A program made the position numbers and the translations under genes. Below the pieces are notes generated by a model, which saw only the letters and a list, made by a program, of their open reading frames with translations, was not told the origin of the DNA and made no database searches. A DNA stretch of 64,000 bases from Cephalotrichum gorgonifer (lineage: Eukaryota > Ascomycota > Sordariomycetes > Microascales > Microascaceae): assembly GCA_900312665.1 (NCBI GenBank), contig ONZQ02000002.1, forward strand, positions 310,001 through 374,000. The letters are read 5' to 3'. This document shows, one piece after another, positions 35,588 to 45,411 of this stretch; within the stretch, counting starts at the first letter, position 1, and the number at the start of each line of letters is the position of its first letter.

Positions 35588-36180
35588 ATGTCCGAAGCAG
35601 CTGCGAGGACCTTCTTCTCGTCCCCGGCCTTTGCCGTGGTGGGCGCGAGCTCCAACCCCGCCAAATTCGGCAACATCAGTACGTATCTCTCATGGTCTAT
35701 TCCCTCACACCCTGCCGCACCGCACCGCACCGTATCTCCTCAATCAACCATCCTCACTTGCCTCCACCTACTACCTAAACCTCACACCTCTTACTCACCG
35801 AACCAGTCTTCAAGTGGTACCACGCCCACTCCCTCCCCGTAACCCCCATAAACCCCACCGCCGCAACGATAACCCTCCCCTCCAACCCAACCCCCTTCCC
35901 GGCCCTCCCCTCCATCTCCCGCCTCCCGAACCCCACGGAGACCTCCATCTCCATCGTCACGCCCCCCGCCGCGACCCTCGCCGTCCTCCGCGAGGCCAAG
36001 TGGCTCGGCGTGCCCGCCGTGTGGCTGCAGCCGGGCACCTTCGACGACGAGGTCCTGAGGTTCCTGACGGAGGAGGGCGGGTTCAAGGCCGCGGTGGCGG
36101 GAGAGGGGGGAGACGGGAGCGAGGGGTGGTGCGTGCTTGTCGATGGGGAGAAGGCCTTGAGGGGCGTGGGAAAGCTGTGA
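35588..36180 (+). CDS. CoA-binding Rossmann-fold protein (YccU/CoA_binding_2 type)
   Basis: Exons 35588-35678 and 35807-36180 give 154 residues. The intron at 35679-35806 joins FGNI to IFKWYHA in frame. The N-terminus FAVVGASSNPAKFGNIIFKW is the glycine-rich beta1-loop-alpha of the CoA_binding_2 fold. VTPPAATLAVLREAKWLGVPAVWLQPGTFDDEV follows the usual order (TPP, then WLQPG), written here only as its key motifs TPP, WLQPG and DDEV. Bacterial and fungal homologues bind CoA non-covalently. Their cell role is not known. Confidence 0.85.
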
Positions 36181-36522
36181 GAGCGTGGCCTCGGGCTCGA
36201 CGGTTATGAGGGCTCTGGGGCTATTACACAGGGGAGGAATATATCGGTCTATGGTTATCCAATTCCGGGCTTGAATGAGAATCGTTCTGTAGCCGAGCTC
36301 GAATTGACCTGGGCGGGCTTGGAGCCGATGGGGGCCGAAGGGGGCCGGAGGAATGATGTCGGATGTCCCAGTGTCGCCAAAAGGCAAACCCCTCGTCTCC
36401 CGTCAATGAAAGAATGACAAAACAACCATGAACTACAACCAATACCAAGCGCGCATAAATCAAGTTTCATCACACCATCATCTGTCCTAAAGTCTCGCGT
36501 CTCGAGGGGTCGCCTCCATTCT

Positions 36523-36530
36523 TGACGTCA
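36523..36530. promoter_or_regulatory. Perfect CRE palindrome (TGACGTCA), Atf1/CREB type
   Basis: The palindrome TGACGTCA lies 227 bp upstream of the ATG of the BLI-3-type gene and 80 bp upstream of its TATA box. bZIP factors of the Atf1/AtfA class bind this site in osmotic and oxidative stress. Function here is inferred. Confidence 0.6.
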
Positions 36531-36610
36531 CGCTTGCGATCCGCGTCGCCTCCCAAGGTGATCTGAACGTGATGCCTGTCACCCGTTTGCACAGAATCCG
36601 CCCCGGTGTT

Positions 36611-36618
36611 TATATAAG
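36611..36618 (+). promoter_or_regulatory. TATA box (TATATAAG)
   Basis: A canonical TATATAAG lies 139 bp upstream of the ATG at 36757. It fits a TATA-driven inducible gene. Confidence 0.6.
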
Positions 36619-36756
36619 AGCCAGTCCATGCCGGTGCTGTCAGTTCGGCTCTTATAAATTTATGGTTATAATCAATGATTCAATATCCAAGCCACATCAA
36701 CTAGCTTATCAATATTCAAACTCATCTCAAGAAACTCCACAAAAACGTAACAAAAC

Positions 36757-37525
36757 ATGGCTTCAGTCCAGCAACGACCCACCCCTGGCACCTTCGGCGA
36801 CAAGAAGCCCGACCAGTACGCGGGCCATAACCCCGATGTCGAGCTCTCCGTGAAGGACAAGATCGACGGGCTCCTCGCCTTCATGAAGCACTGCCGCTAC
36901 GGCATGATGACTACCCGGGACACCAGCACAGGCCTCTTGGCCTCACGCTGCATGGAGCTGGCCGCGACTGTATGTTCCTTGGCCATTCACAGGCTTATCT
37001 CTCTCTCACCTTGCCCATCACCCTTCCCCCTTCGCTCTTCACCGTCTACTCCCACCTCAAAAGACATCATTGTCACTAACACACACACCCCAGGAATCAA
37101 ACGGTACGGACCTCCTCTTCTTCACAAACACCCACACCCACAAGGTCGACGAGTTGGCCCACGACCCCCATACCAACATCTCCTTCGTCAACCATGTCGG
37201 CGAGTGGGCCTCCATCGCCGGCTCCGCCTCCGTCGTCACCGACCGCGACCTCATCCGCAAGCACTACAAGTCCACCCTCCGCGCCTGGCTCGGCGACCTC
37301 GGCGACGGCCGCCACGACGGCTCGGCAGAGGACCCGCGCCTCGGCCTGATCCGCGTGAGGATGACGACCGCGGCGTGCTCCATCTCGGGCAAGGGGCTCT
37401 TCGGCACCGTGAAGGACGTAGTGACGGGCGCCATGTCCGGGAAGGCGCACGAAGTGGCGAAGATGAGGGAGCTTTCGCAGGAGGAGGTGGATAAGTGGCG
37501 GTCGTCAGAGGGAGCGTCTAGTTAG
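36757..37525 (+). CDS. bli-3: BLI-3-type stress protein, pyridoxamine-oxidase (flavin-binding split barrel) fold
   Basis: Exons 36757-36969 and 37094-37525 give 214 residues. The phase-0 intron (124 bp) joins MELAAT to ESNGTDL. The order is: helix with DKIDGLLAFMKHCRYGMMTT, strand LLASRCMEL, LLFFTNTHTHKVDEL, then HTNISFVNHVGEWASIAGSA and a helix ending KHYKS, key blocks of the general-stress PNPOx-like family. The Neurospora blue-light-inducible gene bli-3 belongs to this family. The protein may bind FMN or FAD, but catalysis is not shown. A CRE and a TATA box upstream suggest stress or light control. The C-terminal 60 residues are charged (LSQEEVDKWRSS). Confidence 0.88.
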
Positions 37526-37671
37526 GGAGGTTGAAGGGGGTTAGGGAGGGAAGGGATGAAGGTGATGTTTAATGGACTTGTAACAACCGAATGGGGGAAA
37601 CGGGAACATCAGAATGGAAACTTAACGTAGTGTATGTAATGAATTAAGGAATCAGTCAATTCGAATGGATA

Positions 37672-38699
37672 TCAGCGCTTCTCCGCATACTTCTCCTTCC
37701 AGATCCTGTCCCAGTTATCCTTATCCAGCGCAAACTCCCTCACAAATTCATGCTCGAGCTCGTGCGTCGCCGTCCCCAGCAGCACAAGGCTATGTAGCGG
37801 CGCCCCCAGCTCCTCGTCGGCCCCACACAGCTCCTCCAGCGTGCCCGCCACGAACTTCTCGTCCGCGCCGCCCACCCTCGCCGCTCCCACCGCCAGGCTC
37901 TCCCTGTCGTAGACGCCCTCCTTCTTCTCCTCCTCGATCTCGAGCATCTGCGACGCGCACTGGCCCACCGTCATGTACCTCGGCGGCTCGAAGATCTTCC
38001 TGTTCATGACGATGTTCTCCACGGTCTGCTCCTTGACCTTGATGTCGAGCAGGACGAGCGTGTGGAGGCCGATGGACCGGTTCTCGCGTATGCGGTCGTA
38101 GAAGGAGGCGGGCCGCCAGGTGTCGGTGAAGAAGACCATAGACACGGTCTGGCCGAAGTGGTAGAGCTGGAGGCCGGTGGCGCCGATGGCGGACATGATG
38201 GAGGCGTTGGGGACGGTGCGGACGGGAATGGACTTTTCGCGGGCGCGGAGGACGAGGTCGGTGTGGGTGGTGGCGCTGGGTGATGGAGTTAGCCTTATAT
38301 CTCTCCTCTCCCTCTACCTCTGTACTCTCTGGATCTATGGGTTTCTCACCCGAAAGGATCTCCGACAACGAGGAATGCGACATCTGTGGTGTCAGCGCCC
38401 TCAAGAATCTCATCGCTGCTCGACTCGACCATCTCGCGGTCCGCAAGGATGACTTCGCGACCATAGTAAGACTCCTACTACCGATCCCACCCATTAGCCA
38501 CATATCCTCTCTATAGCCGGACCGTATAAAACCACAGAAGGACAGGGGGTTGGTGGAGGCGCACAAGAATGGTCTTGTCGACGAGGAGGATGCTCGTGTA
38601 GGCCTCGAGGTAGACACGCGCGGACTTCTTCACGACCTCGAGACCCTTGAGGGTAATGTCGGTCTCGTCACCGAGGCCGAGGCCGACGAGGTATAGCAT
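37672..38699 (-). CDS. DPH5: Diphthine methyl ester synthase
   Basis: Exons 38699-38565, 38474-38350 and 38275-37672 (reverse) give 287 residues. Introns of 90 and 74 bp join DKTIL to ESYYGREVILADRE and DPFG to ATTHTDL, all conserved in Dph5. The SAM-binding tetrapyrrole-methylase fold is seen in the N-terminal MLYLVGLGLGDE, the VVGDPFGATTHTDL loop and GATGLQLYHFGQTVS. The KIFEPPRYMTVGQ block is also diagnostic. The enzyme tetramethylates the ACP-modified histidine on translation elongation factor 2 during diphthamide synthesis in the cytosol. The start lies 36 bp before a sequencing gap, so the promoter is missing. Confidence 0.95.
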
Positions 38700-38734
38700 G
38701 GCGGGCGGAAGTTTGTGTGCTGGCTGGATCTATA

Positions 38735-39349
38735 NNNNNNNNNNNNNNNNNNNNNNNNNNNNNNNNNNNNNNNNNNNNNNNNNNNNNNNNNNNNNNNNNN
38801 NNNNNNNNNNNNNNNNNNNNNNNNNNNNNNNNNNNNNNNNNNNNNNNNNNNNNNNNNNNNNNNNNNNNNNNNNNNNNNNNNNNNNNNNNNNNNNNNNNNN
38901 NNNNNNNNNNNNNNNNNNNNNNNNNNNNNNNNNNNNNNNNNNNNNNNNNNNNNNNNNNNNNNNNNNNNNNNNNNNNNNNNNNNNNNNNNNNNNNNNNNNN
39001 NNNNNNNNNNNNNNNNNNNNNNNNNNNNNNNNNNNNNNNNNNNNNNNNNNNNNNNNNNNNNNNNNNNNNNNNNNNNNNNNNNNNNNNNNNNNNNNNNNNN
39101 NNNNNNNNNNNNNNNNNNNNNNNNNNNNNNNNNNNNNNNNNNNNNNNNNNNNNNNNNNNNNNNNNNNNNNNNNNNNNNNNNNNNNNNNNNNNNNNNNNNN
39201 NNNNNNNNNNNNNNNNNNNNNNNNNNNNNNNNNNNNNNNNNNNNNNNNNNNNNNNNNNNNNNNNNNNNNNNNNNNNNNNNNNNNNNNNNNNNNNNNNNNN
39301 NNNNNNNNNNNNNNNNNNNNNNNNNNNNNNNNNNNNNNNNNNNNNNNNN
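38735..39349. other. Assembly gap (615 N)
   Basis: A run of N between DPH5 and SNU23. It probably covers most of their shared bidirectional promoter. Confidence 1.
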
Positions 39350-39493
39350 AACTACCCGCCAGCAACCACCATCAATCGATCGGAGCACCATTATCCGCGT
39401 CCTCACAACATCTCCACCGACTATCCTACACCTACACACGTACCACACATACGCACATACACACAAACATAAACGCACACACCACCGCCCCCA

Positions 39494-40207
39494 ATGGCCG
39501 ACAAGAAAAAGGGCAGTGCCTACGGCACCGCCTCCACCGACACGGAATTCCGCCGCGACTTTGACCCCGCGGCTGCCGCCGACCGCGCCGCCGAGAAAGA
39601 AGCCGCCGACCGCGCCGAGGCCAAGGCGCGCTATGAGGCCCGCCTCGCGGGCAAGAAATACGTCCGGCAGCCCACTGGCGCCGAGGCCCTCATCTCCGCG
39701 CGCCGCGCCGCGCTCGACGTCTCGGACCGCGTGGGCAAGGTCCAGCTCGTGCCGGCCGGGGCGGGGCAGGGGAAGCGCGGGCGGGGCGCGGGGTTCTACT
39801 GCGAGGCGTGCGACCTCACGTTCAAGGACAACAGGCAGTTCGTGGACCACCTGAACACGATGCAGCACCTGATCGCGACGGGGCACACGGGGCAGGTGAA
39901 GAGGGCGTCGGCGGAGGAGGTGAGGGAGAGGATACTGTGGCATGTGAACAGGAGGAAGGAGCTGGAGGCGGAGAAGACTGTGTCGTTGGAGGATAGGTTA
40001 GCGATGAGGGAGAGGGAGAGGGCGGTGGAGGCGGAGGAGAGGAAGGCGAGGAGGAAGGAAGCGGAGGAGAAGAAGAGGTTGGAGAGGGAAGAGGCGGAGA
40101 AGGCAAAGGTGGACTACGGGGAGGATGTGAGGATTGAGGGGGAGCATGATGAGGACGATATGATGGCGCAGATGGGCTTCACGGGTTTCGGGATGTCGAA
40201 AAAGTAA
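39494..40207 (+). CDS. SNU23: Snu23/ZMAT2 splicing zinc-finger protein
   Basis: A single exon of 237 residues. The start is MADKKKGSAYGTASTDTEFRR, the conserved N-terminus reported for this family, here given only as its first motif. A U1-type C2H2 finger is at Cys103, Cys106, His119 and His125 (FYCEACDLTFKD...FVDHLNT). A charged coiled coil (about 145-210) follows, and the end is acidic with MMAQMGFTGFGMSKK. Snu23 is a component of the U4/U6.U5 tri-snRNP and enters the spliceosomal B complex near the 5' splice site. Confidence 0.93.
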   Translation: MADKKKGSAYGTASTDTEFRRDFDPAAAADRAAEKEAADRAEAKARYEARLAGKKYVRQPTGAEALISARRAALDVSDRVGKVQLVPAGAGQGKRGRGAGFYCEACDLTFKDNRQFVDHLNTMQHLIATGHTGQVKRASAEEVRERILWHVNRRKELEAEKTVSLEDRLAMRERERAVEAEERKARRKEAEEKKRLEREEAEKAKVDYGEDVRIEGEHDEDDMMAQMGFTGFGMSKK

Positions 40208-41067
40208 GGGCTCAGTGTGTGGAAGCCGCAACTTTCAGACTCTACGACCCAATGTCCTCGGATAGTGTGGCTTGGGGGGTGGGTTCGGGGAATGAGCTTA
40301 GATGAGTAGCATTTGGCCTAGGGTGACTCTAGAGGGTATTCACGGATGGCCTGAGGGCCCAAACTCCCCAGCGGCCCTCCCTTGGATCGACGTTGCACCA
40401 AGGGAACCGGGGGCACTGTATTTTCCTTTTATATTTGATAGGCAGGATGGATGGAGCAGTTTGATACCCATTGTAGTTTGCATCTTACGAGCATATCATT
40501 TCCATTTCTCCGCCCCTGGAATGCTTGCACAACAGTTGGTTAGCCCTCACAGCTTTAGAAGAAATACCTAGGCATCCGGCCGCCTTCGAAGGAATCCTGT
40601 TCCTGTCGATCAGGATCCAGCCTATATCGTGATCTGTGACCTATGAACCGTGACTGCCAAACTGGTGGTGTGGCAGCACTCCTAATAAGCATCTGAGGAA
40701 GCCCATTGGTTCCAGCGGTAGGGAACGAACATTTCACACCCCTCCCCTGCAGATAACCCCGCCACTTTCCGGCCACCCTCTGCCCCACCACCACCCGAAC
40801 CATAACCCTCCAGCCTCGACCCCATCACATCTTCCCAGCGCGCTTAACCACCACCGCCTCTCCTGTCTACCTACCTACTGCGCCTCCTCTCTCCTCCACA
40901 CGAAACGATAACTTGAAACAAAAGAGGTCCAACAGCGGGCGAGACCTACATAATACCTCTTCTGAAGCCTTACGAGCGAAGTCATTGCGAGCATCCATAA
41001 TCCATATCACCGTCACCACACCCAACCCGCGAAGGGGGAAGGAGCGGAAGCCCCCCCAAAATATACC
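40208..41067. other. Intergenic, no gene seen
   Basis: 3' flank of SNU23 and promoter of the E2 gene. No coding sequence stands out. Confidence 0.6.
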
Positions 41068-41688
41068 ATGTCCTCCAGCGCAGCCGGGGCGCTGCTGGCC
41101 CGACAGCTGAGGGAGATCCAGCGCAGCAATGACATACCCGGCATCTCGTGCGGGCTCGTGAGCGACAGCAACATATTCGAGTGGGAGGTCATGTTGATGA
41201 TCAACGACGACTGCAAATACTACGGCGGTGCGTTTCCTTTCCTCCCCCCCCCCCCATGTCTACCCTTCCTCCCCTCCTCTCTCCCACCTTCCCCCGCTGG
41301 ACATCCCGCTAACACCCCACCAGGAGGCAACTTCCGCGCCCACCTAACCTTCCCCCCGTCCTACCCACACTCGCCCCCCTCCATGACCTTCCAGGACCCC
41401 GTCCCCTTCCACCCCAACATTTACGCGAACGGAAAGCTCTGCATCTCGATCCTCCACCCCCCGGGCGAGGACCAGTACGGCTACGAGGCCGCCTCGGAGC
41501 GCTGGTCCCCCGTTCAGACGCCCGAGACCATCCTCCTGTCCGTCATCTCGCTCTTCCACTCGCCCAACGACGAGTCGCCCGCGAACGTCGAGGCTGCGAG
41601 GCTGCTCCGAGAGGAGAGGGAGGGGAAGGGGAAGGAGTTTAGGAAGCGGTGCAGGGCGTGCGTTAGGGAGAGTCTAGGCGAGGATTGA
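41068..41688 (+). CDS. UBC7: Ubiquitin-conjugating enzyme E2, Ubc7/UBE2G type
   Basis: Exons 41068-41227 and 41324-41688 give 174 residues. The intron (96 bp, CTAAC branch) joins KYYGG to GNFRAHL. The catalytic cysteine is Cys93 in NGKLCISILH. The HPN motif is at 83-85. After the cysteine comes the class-specific acidic insertion PPGEDQYGYEAASERWSP that marks Ubc7/UBE2G and Cdc34 enzymes. SPNDESPANVEAARL matches Ubc7. Ubc7 works with ER ubiquitin ligases in ER-associated degradation on the cytosolic side. Confidence 0.93.
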   Translation: MSSSAAGALLARQLREIQRSNDIPGISCGLVSDSNIFEWEVMLMINDDCKYYGGAFPFLPPPPCLPFLPSSLPPSPAGHPANTPPGGNFRAHLTFPPSYPHSPPSMTFQDPVPFHPNIYANGKLCISILHPPGEDQYGYEAASERWSPVQTPETILLSVISLFHSPNDESPANVEAARLLREEREGKGKEFRKRCRACVRESLGED

Positions 41689-42177
41689 GGGCTGAGGGGC
41701 ATGGAAGTGGGAGCCGGTCTGACCATACGTTGTGCTGGTGCGGGTAGGTACGAAACCGAGTACAGGGGAGTGGGGACCCGGGACGGGAGGACCGGGGAGA
41801 ACCGAAGGTGAAGGACGTGTACATGGTATGAGCACATGAACATTGATAACGAAACGACCAGTACAAATTGATCGAGCATGCATTACGCCACATTTCTTTC
41901 ATCCAGTACCTTGGGTGCGCAGCACACGCTTACCAGGAAAAAGACGCTGTTCGTACATTGCTATTTTGGTTTGATGGAAGTTCTAAACCCTGGTAGATAG
42001 GATAGGTGTTGGAGGGAAAGATTCGTTCCGAGTCGGCCAGTATACTCGGGATATCAGCGTCCTCGTTTCACAAGCCCCTTAGAACACCCGTTTATCTTAT
42101 GGTCATGCTCCTCATTCGTATTTGAAACTGCCTAACCATCTGTCGCTGTACTAGTCGTACACGGCGCCTAAACCAGC
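41689..42177. other. Intergenic between convergent genes
   Basis: 3' regions of UBC7 and ALG1. No gene is seen. Confidence 0.6.
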
Positions 42178-43678
42178 CTACACCACCAACCCAAGCGCCT
42201 TCCCAACTGCCCCCTCCCACTCATCATCCCATCTCCTCTTCCCCTCCTCCAGAGCTCCCTCCTTGATGTTCCGGTAATTTTCCTCGCTACCCTCGCCAAG
42301 GTACAACTCCAGGCCCGCGGTCAACTTTCCAGGCTCACGGAACCCACCCCCATTCACCCCGTCCTTGATCAGCTCCCCCGCGCTCGCATACGCGTTATAC
42401 GCCAGGACGGGCAGCCCCGCCCCAAACATGTCCACCACCTTCATCGGGAGATCCAGTCCAGAGGAGGACTCGTGGAGACAGACGCCAATATCCGCGCAGG
42501 CGAGGAGGGTCGCGTAGTCTTCCATGGAAAGCCACGCCGTCTTTATGTTGACGAGAGGGAGGTGTCCCTTCGACTTAAGCGAGGCGATCTCAACCTCAAA
42601 GGACGCCTTATCCGGCCCTTTCCCAGTTATTACAACTAGAAGTGGCGGTCTCTTAGTGATGTCTCCCGCCGGTGGACCTTCATGGTTAACGGCGGGTGAT
42701 CCGCCGTACAGCAGTAGCGCGTCGAGGAGGGTCTGGAAGTCCTCATCCGGGGTCCAGGAGGTGCTGCTGACCACCAGCCTCGTCTCCGCCTTCATGATCT
42801 TGTCGGCGTAGTCCCTCGTCTCCGGAAGCCTCGAGAGGAACCGCCTCCTCTCGTCCTGCGAGGCGATGGGCTGGAATATTTCGGCGGGGCGGTCGTGCAT
42901 CGTCAGAATGGGCATTCTGAGGCTGAAGGGGGGATCCTTAAGATCACGGGCCATGGCGTCCGTGACGGTGACGCTGATATCCGGGATGAGACGCCCGAAA
43001 AAGGTCTCGTAGCGCTTGTAGAGGCGACCGAGGAGAGGGCGCTTGGAGTGGGATACCTGCATGATGGTGTGCCCGTAGTTGTGCCAGTCAACCATGATCC
43101 TGCTACCACGGAGTAAGGCCACGAGGTAGGCGATGTGGAAAGTGGGGATGGACGGAGGGTTCTAGCACGTCGTCAGCGGATAGGGGCCATAGTAATCGGG
43201 ATAGACCTCGGGAGCTAACCTGGATTATAATCCATTTGGCTGCCGGGACCGAGTACGCAAGCGTGTAAAACAGGTTGAATGACTGCCACAGAGCCTTGAG
43301 CAGCAGTCCAACATAGCGCCATTGTAGCCATCGGGGAGTAGGAGACAGAGGATAGACGCAGGCCAGTGGACTGCCCTCGAGGCCGGGGTGACGAGGAGAA
43401 TCTAGACGTGTGTTAGAGAAACTTCACCCCAGTATGTCAGAGATTATGAAGGAATGAGTACCATTGTAGCCAACAAGGTCAACCTTGGCGCCACACCTTA
43501 CGATGCTGAGTGCATGGTACTGCATGCGGGGGCTCCGGCCGATGTCCCCCAGCACCAGGACCTGGTAGCGGTCGTCTTGGGGCGACGCAGCACGCTTGTA
43601 CCTCGTGGGGAGGGCCCTGTAAATACTGAAGAGTGTAATAGCGGCAATAACACCGCCGAGGATGGTGAAGTCGACCAT
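42178..43678 (-). CDS. ALG1: Chitobiosyldiphosphodolichol beta-mannosyltransferase
   Basis: Exons 43678-43462, 43401-43220 and 43161-42178 (reverse) give 460 residues, with short introns of 60 and 58 bp. Junctions read GYNG|DSPRHPGLEG (the Asp codon is split) and WIIIQ|NPPSIPTF. An N-terminal membrane helix (TILGGVIAAITLFSIY) is followed by the GT-B fold: LVLGDIGRSPRMQYHALS, then NPPSIPTF, then VDWHNYGHTIM, and in the C-terminal half SSTSWTPDEDFQTLLDAL and GVCLHESSSGLDLPMKVVDMFG, where the GT33 donor-binding site lies. Alg1 adds the first mannose to dolichol-linked GlcNAc2 on the cytosolic ER face. Motifs and length fit well. Confidence 0.95.
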
Positions 43679-45411
43679 CGGGAGGTGGGATAGTGATATG
43701 GGCAGAGAAGAGGGGAAAATAGGGAGGCTACACCTTGTCTTTCTCAAAGTACGAAGTAATGGGATTAGGACGGGTATGAGATGAGGAAGGAGCAGTGGGT
43801 AACGCGCTGTAAGGGTGGCATGTGATAAGATAGTAAAGGTTGATCACCAAAGAATGAATAGTGATATATATAGGCTTCTACTTCTCATATCCGTACGTGC
43901 CTATTATAGAGGGGGAAATCCCACACTACGGCAAACGCAATGCTGGGGTGAAGCTTGAGCTTAGCTTGAGCTTCAGTCGGCGGTTGGTACCTTTGATCAA
44001 TCGAGGTCGCCATGCTGCTTTCTGAATAGGTGTCTAAAGGACAATCAGCTGATGACAGCTGGGGAAACCGTCAGGAATGTTGTGTCGTTGCCGGCTGATA
44101 TCAGGTGTCATGAAATGGTGCAAGCAACCCCCCTTTGCATGCCATCAAGAAACCATGCAGGTATGTACCCGACCAATACTGTTGTTAATGCAGCCGTTAA
44201 GGAGGGCTGGACGAATAATGCCCAAAATGGGCAACTGATATTAATAGTAGGGGACTGTGGCGGCGTTCCTGCATCAGCTGTCTGCTTTTTAATATCAACG
44301 TATCTTGCCAAGATGGCCGCTTCCGCATCTCTGGTGTGTCAGTTGGGACGACACCTTCTAAACCGGGCTAATTACTCCGTATACTACTCCATTGTTCTCT
44401 TGCGAGACGCGGGCGAGGAAGCATGTGCCTAATCCGACCCTCTGCTATAACTCCGAGTGAGTCCCTTTCAATTGACTCATCGCCCCCCAACTGGCATCTT
44501 TCTTCGGGTCGGTATCTTTAGTTTTCGGTAAACATCTAGGTTTGCTAGCGCCTCTAGAAGCTCACTCGAGTGTTAACCCGAGGGCCGGAGGGAGAGGGCG
44601 ATAGGTGTGCTACGTGAGTAGAGTAGGGGTTGCACAAGTACTTTTACTACGGGCTGCTCCGCTCCCGCCCAGGAACACATTGCAGAATGGGTACCTCTCA
44701 TTGGCGAATCCCACCCTGTGCGCGTCCTGCATATTAGTGCGCTTTCAGGCCCCACTTGCCCCAGAGTATCCCTTCCAAGATCAATGATAGGAGAACCCAA
44801 TGACACTCCCATAACGAGTAGCTTCTCGGGATCTTATCGCGCTCCTCCCTTGCTCCATCGTCTTTCCATCTCGCCGGGCTTTTGTTTTCTTCCTCAAACC
44901 TTAGCCTTGGCCCCGCTCTTCTCGGCATTTTTTCTCTCTTCGACCAGACCAGAGTTGAGCATTAGCTTTCTTGTGCATACTTGTTTTAAGTATAGAACGC
45001 AGATAGACTGCGCGCGCTCATTGCTTTCTCCATCTCCCTGCAAACGCTTTTCTCCTCGGGGTCGCCACCGCCCCTCACCACACCCACCCTTTCATCCCCT
45101 GCACCCGCCTCGGCGACCATTCACTCGCTTCGACAATAGTGTTTAATCTCAGACCGAGGCTCTATCCCGACGTACGATCTGCCACCGCTTCACGACTCGA
45201 CGATCGTTAGCTGGGCTGTCCTCAATAGCCCTCTTCCCGAGCCTACTCCGAGCCGACCACATCTCCAACGCAACGCGTATATCCGCCTGGTCACCACTCG
45301 CCAATCGATCTTCGTCCTCAGTCCCGTCCCACTAGCGGACGCGACTGTTTCCCCGGCCGACCTGACGCCCTTCACCACATATCATCTGGGGTCCTCATTC
45401 CCCCGCCGGCC
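43679..45411. other. Long divergent intergenic region
   Basis: About 1.7 kb between ALG1 and the zinc transporter gene. It includes a small tandem AGCTTGAGCTTAGCTTGAGC-like repeat near 43950. The last 500 bp are C/T-rich, as in fungal promoter-5' UTR regions. An ORF at 44052-44432 was considered and rejected. Confidence 0.55.

Larger units (their letters stand above)
36181..36756. other. Intergenic, promoter of BLI-3-type gene
   Basis: Lies between the CoA-binding gene and the stress gene; it carries the CRE and TATA elements listed separately. No gene is seen. Confidence 0.6.

Noticed and set aside
44052..44432. 126-codon ORF on the plus strand
   Set aside because: No domain, signal or compositional support; lies in AT-richer intergenic DNA and has no splice-supported extension.
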